Shown here in pieces: positions 5,657 to 8,577 of a stretch of 8,577 bases of DNA. This stretch comes from an uncultured Clostridia bacterium (GTDB lineage Bacteria; Bacillota; Clostridia; Christensenellales; Aristaeellaceae). The DNA lies in NCBI GenBank assembly GCA_934670175.1, contig CAKUOX010000082.1, positions 1 to 8,577 of the forward strand, in the 5' to 3' direction. The translations under genes were made by a program, and so were the position numbers. Below the pieces are notes generated by a model, which saw only the letters and a program-made list of their open reading frames with translations, was not told the origin of the DNA and ran no database searches. The stretch's first letter is position 1. Each line of letters starts with the position of its first letter.

Positions 5657-6649
5657 TTAGAAGCCGAAGGAATCCACGTTCTCGGCATTGATGGTGATCC
5701 AGCCCTTGCCCTCGAACACGGTTTCAGAGCCTTCCTTGAACTGGAGCTCAGTGTAGCCTTCTACGCCCAGATCCAGAGGAGCGGAGATCTCTTCGCCATT
5801 GAGGATCTTCTGCGCGAGCGCGACCATCGCCTGGCCGGCCAGAGCGGGATCCCACAGGGTCAGATACTGAACAGCGCCGCTCTTGAGCAGCTCGGCGTTG
5901 TCGCCAGGCATGCCGGTACCAGCGGTGAACACCTTGCCCTGCAGGCCGAGCTCTTCGATCGCGCGGGCAACGCCGGGAGCGTCAAAGGAAGAGGTGCCCA
6001 TGATGCCCTTCAGATCCGGATACTTCTTGAACAGCTCCTTGGCCACGTTGTAGGCGGTGTCGCCATTGTCATGGGACTCAACGCGCGGTTCTTCCTCCAG
6101 CAGCTTCATGTTCGGATAGGCTTCCTGAGCGCGCTTCACGCCGCCGTCCGCCCATTCGTTGTGGGAGCCGTTGGTCAGGTCGGCAACCATGGTGGTGTAC
6201 AGGCCTTCTTCGCCCATCGCCTTGGCCAGGTTGTCCATGATGAACGCGCCGTACAGCTCGTTGTTGAAGGCTTCGATGTCGTAATCCACGTTGGTCAGGC
6301 CAGCGCCTTCATGCGCGATCACGACGATGCCAGCTTCGCGGGCGGCCTTCAGAGCGGGCTCGATGGACTCCAGGTCAACCGGAACCACGCAGATGGCGTC
6401 CACTTCCTGAGCGACCAGGTCCATGATCAGCTGATACTGCAGGGTAGCGTCGATCTCGGGGGTGCCCTTCTGATAGATGGTATCTTCGGTATGGGCGGCG
6501 GCGTATTCTTCAACGCCAGTGTTCATGCGAACGAACCAGGGGTTGGAAGCATCCTTCGGCACGACCACGATCTCGTAGCCTTCCGCCAGGGCGGCTGCGC
6601 AGGTGAGCACCATGATCGCAGCGATGAGCAGAGCAACCAGTTTCTTCAT
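5657..6649 (-). CDS. Sugar-binding protein of an ABC importer, LsrB/RhaS-like
   Basis: This is a 330-residue secreted receptor of the periplasmic-binding-protein type 1 class (COG1879-like). The leader is KK plus a hydrophobic stretch. The likely cut is after Ala22 (AALA/EGYE). Cys17 sits in VLTCA, a poor lipobox, so anchoring is uncertain. The mature chain shows VVPKDASNPWF (29-39), an AICVVPVD turn (85-92), GIVVIAHEGAG (107-117), NEWADGG (164-170), GTSSFDAPGVARA (218-230) and LTLWDP (263-268). The overall plan and the FGF end recall LsrB (AI-2) and RhaS. By eye LsrB's Asp, Asp-Gln and Pro ligand residues are replaced (Glu114, Ser162-His163, Thr/Ser near 219), so AI-2 is unlikely. AAGGAGGT lies 8 bases upstream. 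It sits between the isomerase and ATPase genes. Confidence 0.93.
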   Translation of the reverse strand: MKKLVALLIAAIMVLTCAAALAEGYEIVVVPKDASNPWFVRMNTGVEEYAAAHTEDTIYQKGTPEIDATLQYQLIMDLVAQEVDAICVVPVDLESIEPALKAAREAGIVVIAHEGAGLTNVDYDIEAFNNELYGAFIMDNLAKAMGEEGLYTTMVADLTNGSHNEWADGGVKRAQEAYPNMKLLEEEPRVESHDNGDTAYNVAKELFKKYPDLKGIMGTSSFDAPGVARAIEELGLQGKVFTAGTGMPGDNAELLKSGAVQYLTLWDPALAGQAMVALAQKILNGEEISAPLDLGVEGYTELQFKEGSETVFEGKGWITINAENVDSFGF

Positions 6650-6670
6650 GAGAGTTTACCTCCTTAAAAT

Positions 6671-6707
6671 CTATTTCACGCCCTTTGGCGCAAAACACAG
6701 CAAATAG
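6671..6707 (-). other. Possible stem-loop in the leader of the receptor gene
   Basis: CTATTT (6671-6676) pairs with AAATAG (6702-6707), and inside it CGCC (6679-6682) pairs with GGCG (6687-6690). The inner and outer stems are unequally spaced. It lies between the isomerase stop codon and the strong ribosome site of the receptor (6665-6658), where a 5' structure could mark an mRNA processing point. Weak evidence. Confidence 0.3.
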
Positions 6708-6722
6708 TGCGTATCCCCACGC

Positions 6723-7319
6723 TTATTTATCGCCGCGCAGCTGGAAGCGCAGGTCATCCTTCGTTTCCAGGGACAGCGGATAATCGCCCAGGTGCTCCAT
6801 CTTGAAGCCGTTCTTGACATACTCGTCGAAATTGAAGGCTTCCAGCTCGTCGATGGCCAGCTTGTGGAACTCGTAGAAATTGTGCCACCACTCATAGCCC
6901 GTGCCCAGCTCGGCATTCAGATAGGCATCCGCGATATCGCAGCCCATCGCCGGCGCCACATAGAAGGCGCCCATCGCCAGCACGTTCACGCCGTTGCCGG
7001 TCACAGCGCGCAGCGCTGCCGGAACCGATTCTACCACGCCCGCGTGCACATGAGGGCACTTGCTCGCCGCAATGTGGATGCCCATGCCCGTGCCGCAGAA
7101 CACCAGCGCGCGCTCGAACTGCTTCGTCGCAATCATCGCACCCACGCGCAGACCGATGCGATGGAACATGTTCTCCGTATCGTCCACATTCGGGTCGGTC
7201 ACGCCGACGTCGGTGATCGTCCAGCCCTTTTCGCGCAGATGCGCGCAGACGGCTTCCTTCAGCGGGTAGCCGGCAAAATCCGCACCTACCAGCAGCTGCT
7301 TATCCTTGATCGTTTTCAT
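6723..7319 (-). CDS. RpiB/LacAB-family sugar-phosphate isomerase with C-terminal extension
   Basis: This cytoplasmic enzyme belongs to the ribose-5-phosphate isomerase B / galactose-6-phosphate isomerase family, which interconverts aldose and ketose phosphates. At 198 residues it exceeds the usual ~150. Visible family features are VGADFAGYPLKEAV (11-24), where the usual DHAG has Phe15 in place of His; the catalytic-cysteine loop FCGTGMGIHIAASK (74-87, Cys75); and NGVNVLAMGAFYVAP (109-123). After about residue 140 the tail contains GYEWWHNFYEF (141-151) and a further ~45 residues unlike RpiB. It starts with AAGGAG 10 bases upstream (7335-7330), 58 bp after the regulator gene, and precedes the receptor gene. 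Its substrate is probably the imported sugar's phosphate, but which sugar is unknown. Confidence 0.88.
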   Translation of the reverse strand: MKTIKDKQLLVGADFAGYPLKEAVCAHLREKGWTITDVGVTDPNVDDTENMFHRIGLRVGAMIATKQFERALVFCGTGMGIHIAASKCPHVHAGVVESVPAALRAVTGNGVNVLAMGAFYVAPAMGCDIADAYLNAELGTGYEWWHNFYEFHKLAIDELEAFNFDEYVKNGFKMEHLGDYPLSLETKDDLRFQLRGDK

Positions 7320-7377
7320 ATTGCTATTTCTCCTTCCAATATATATCAGCCCGTTTCCGGACGGATAAACACAAATG

Positions 7378-8364
7378 CTATATCGAAGCCCTGCGCACCA
7401 GCTCGCAGGGGATCATGCAGCTGTCCGCCGGCTCCCCCGCCGCCATGGTCAATATGCGCATCACAGCCTCGCGCGATATGCGGCTCACATCCTGGCGCAC
7501 CGTCGTGATCGGCACGGGTGAAACTGTGGCAAAGATCACATCATCGTAGCCGACGACCGCCATATCCTCCGGTACGCGCACGCCGCGCGCACGCAGCGCG
7601 TTGAGCGCGCCCAGCGCCATCATGTCGTTCACGCATACCAGTGCATCCACATCGAGATCCGGCTGCGCACACACAAACGCCTGAGCATCCTCATAGCGCA
7701 CGCCGTCCAGGTGATAAATGCGTCGATACGCAAGCCCCGCTGACTCGATAAAATCAATATAACCCTGCGTGCGCAGATCCAGACAGCACACGTTTTCGGG
7801 GCCGCTGAGCATGGCAATGCGCTTATAGCCGCGTTCAAAGAGCGCGCGCATGGCGAGCTGCATGCCGCCGTAAAGATCGCACATCACGCGCGGCAGCGCC
7901 GCGCTGGGATAGTCCGCCGTCACAAACAGCAGCGGCATACCCGCCTCGTCCAGCAGACTCAGGTAATCCGGATGCTCGTTTGGCGTGTTCACCGGCGCGA
8001 GCATCAACGCATCCATCCGGTTTTCGATCATTCGCTTGATGATCTTGTGCTCAAGCTCCGGCGAATTCATGCTCACCGAGATCGACAGACCGTAATCGCT
8101 GCTGCGGAGCTGGTTGAAAATGTTCTGCGCAAGCGAGGCGTAATACACGTTTTCAATGTCCGGCACGATCAGCCCGATCTGGTGGCTTCGGCGCGTCACG
8201 AGATTTCGCGCATAGGGATTCGGGCGATAGCCCATCTCGCGCGCCAACGCCTGGAGCCGCGCGCGCGTCTGCGCATTGATCCTCGTGCTGCCATTGAGCG
8301 CCAGAGAAACCGTCGCTTTGGACAATCCTGCTCTGCGCGCCACGTCCTCCAACTTAACTCCCAT
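7378..8364 (-). CDS. LacI-family transcriptional repressor of the sugar operon
   Basis: This is a 328-residue DNA-binding regulator. The N-terminal helix-turn-helix is VKLEDVARRAGLSKATVSLALNG (residues 3-25, key LSKATVS). The hinge YRPNPYARNLVTRRS (46-60) has the Leu55 that usually inserts into the operator centre. A sugar-sensing periplasmic-binding-like domain follows from about residue 62 (IGLIVPDIENVYY), ending with VGYDD (271-275) and SPVPITTVRQ (282-291). I chose the ATG at 8364 (MGVKLEDV), the normal family start. An in-frame GTG at 8376 would add four residues but has no ribosome site and almost touches the operator. It is the first gene after the operon promoter, so it probably represses itself and the transporter, released by a sugar or sugar phosphate. 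Confidence 0.93.
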   Translation of the reverse strand: MGVKLEDVARRAGLSKATVSLALNGSTRINAQTRARLQALAREMGYRPNPYARNLVTRRSHQIGLIVPDIENVYYASLAQNIFNQLRSSDYGLSISVSMNSPELEHKIIKRMIENRMDALMLAPVNTPNEHPDYLSLLDEAGMPLLFVTADYPSAALPRVMCDLYGGMQLAMRALFERGYKRIAMLSGPENVCCLDLRTQGYIDFIESAGLAYRRIYHLDGVRYEDAQAFVCAQPDLDVDALVCVNDMMALGALNALRARGVRVPEDMAVVGYDDVIFATVSPVPITTVRQDVSRISREAVMRILTMAAGEPADSCMIPCELVRRASI

Positions 8365-8379
8365 GCCACATCTCACATA

Positions 8380-8393
8380 TTAAACCGTTTTAA
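8380..8393. promoter_or_regulatory. Predicted LacI-type operator at the transcription start
   Basis: TTAAACCGTTTTAA is palindromic about a central CG with a single mismatched pair, which fits the AAA-CG-TTT pattern of LacI-family sites. It starts about 7 bp after the -10 element, so it covers the expected +1 region and a bound repressor would block initiation. The start codon of the regulator lies 15 bp further on, which suggests autoregulation. Confidence 0.7.
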
Positions 8394-8400
8394 CACTGAT

Positions 8401-8429
8401 ATTATAACCATATTCCTAACTGTTGTCAA
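8401..8429 (-). promoter_or_regulatory. Consensus sigma-A promoter of the regulator-transporter operon
   Basis: On the minus strand the -35 is TTGACA (8429-8424), the spacer 17 bp, and the -10 TATAAT (8406-8401), all exact consensus. A/T-rich sequence lies above the -35. Transcription should start near 8394, giving a ~30-base leader to the ATG at 8364. No comparable promoter is visible in the downstream gene gaps, so this one probably serves all six genes. Confidence 0.88.
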
Positions 8430-8577
8430 TAGGTACTTAAAACAATTCAGCACCACTGCACATAATACTCATCAAAAATAAGCCGTACTCGCGCTTCTTT
8501 AGGTACTGTCAATAGTAATGCGCAAATTGAACAGCGTCACTTATGAAGTTGGTTAGGCGAAGGCCGAACAGGCCTCA
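8430..8577. other. Gene-free upstream flank with repeated short words and a small stem-loop
   Basis: No credible gene is seen. The words TGTCAATAG (8424-8432 and 8507-8515) and TAGGTACT (8430-8437 and 8500-8507) each occur twice. The upstream TTGACA (8512-8507, minus strand) has no -10 at proper spacing. At the edge AGGCC (8561-8565) pairs with GGCCT (8571-8575), possibly the end of a neighbouring gene's terminator. Confidence 0.4.

Noticed and set aside
5657..6649. Calling the transporter an AI-2 (Lsr) system
   Set aside because: No lsrK, lsrF or lsrG gene is present, the regulator is LacI-type and not LsrR, and the expected AI-2 ligand residues are mostly changed.
7320..7377. Separate promoter between regulator and isomerase genes
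   Set aside because: A TATATA/TATATT string is present but the best -35 (TTTATC, 18-20 bp away) is poor, so one operon transcript is simpler.

Overview
The window holds a compact sugar-uptake operon on the minus strand (about 8.43 to 1.98 kb), followed by a separately promoted multidrug (MATE) transporter gene on the same strand. Every credible gene reads on the minus strand. The DNA is GC-rich by eye. Ribosome-binding sites are near-perfect AAGGAGG, the main promoter matches the vegetative sigma consensus, and the secreted binding protein begins with an MKKLVALL-type leader. Together these suggest a moderately GC-rich Gram-positive, probably a gut-type Clostridia. That placement is inference, since no rRNA or other marker gene is present.

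Layout in transcription order: a consensus promoter (TTGACA, 17 bp, TATAAT; 8429-8401); a LacI-type operator at the predicted start of transcription (8393-8380); a LacI-family regulator (8364-7378); an RpiB/LacAB-family sugar-phosphate isomerase with a C-terminal extension (7319-6723); a periplasmic-binding-protein-type sugar receptor resembling LsrB/RhaS (6649-5657); a strong stem-loop; a twin-domain RbsA-like ATPase (5544-4060); and two RbsC-like permeases (4044-3016 and 3019-1988) that overlap by ATGA. A perfect 12-bp stem-loop lies 7 bp beyond the last stop codon. The model: the receptor captures a sugar-like ligand, two different permeases form the channel, the single ATPase powers import, the isomerase acts on the (phosphorylated) sugar inside, and the regulator represses the whole unit from the operator. 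The sugar cannot be named. The receptor lacks, by eye, most of the residues LsrB uses for AI-2, and no kinase is encoded here.

Between the operon and the MATE gene (about 1.59-1.99 kb) there is no gene, only a dense series of palindromes. About 168 bp of this (1702-1867) recurs in inverted orientation at the left edge of the window (1-168), on the other side of the MATE gene. The element folds into four successive hairpins, with at least one compensatory base-pair change between the copies. The copy next to the operon sits inside a ~303-bp unit with imperfect ~39-bp inverted ends, which looks like a MITE- or REP-type repeat. This is the least ordinary part of the window. The region upstream of the regulator (8430-8577) holds no gene, only repeated short words and a small stem-loop cut close by the window edge.
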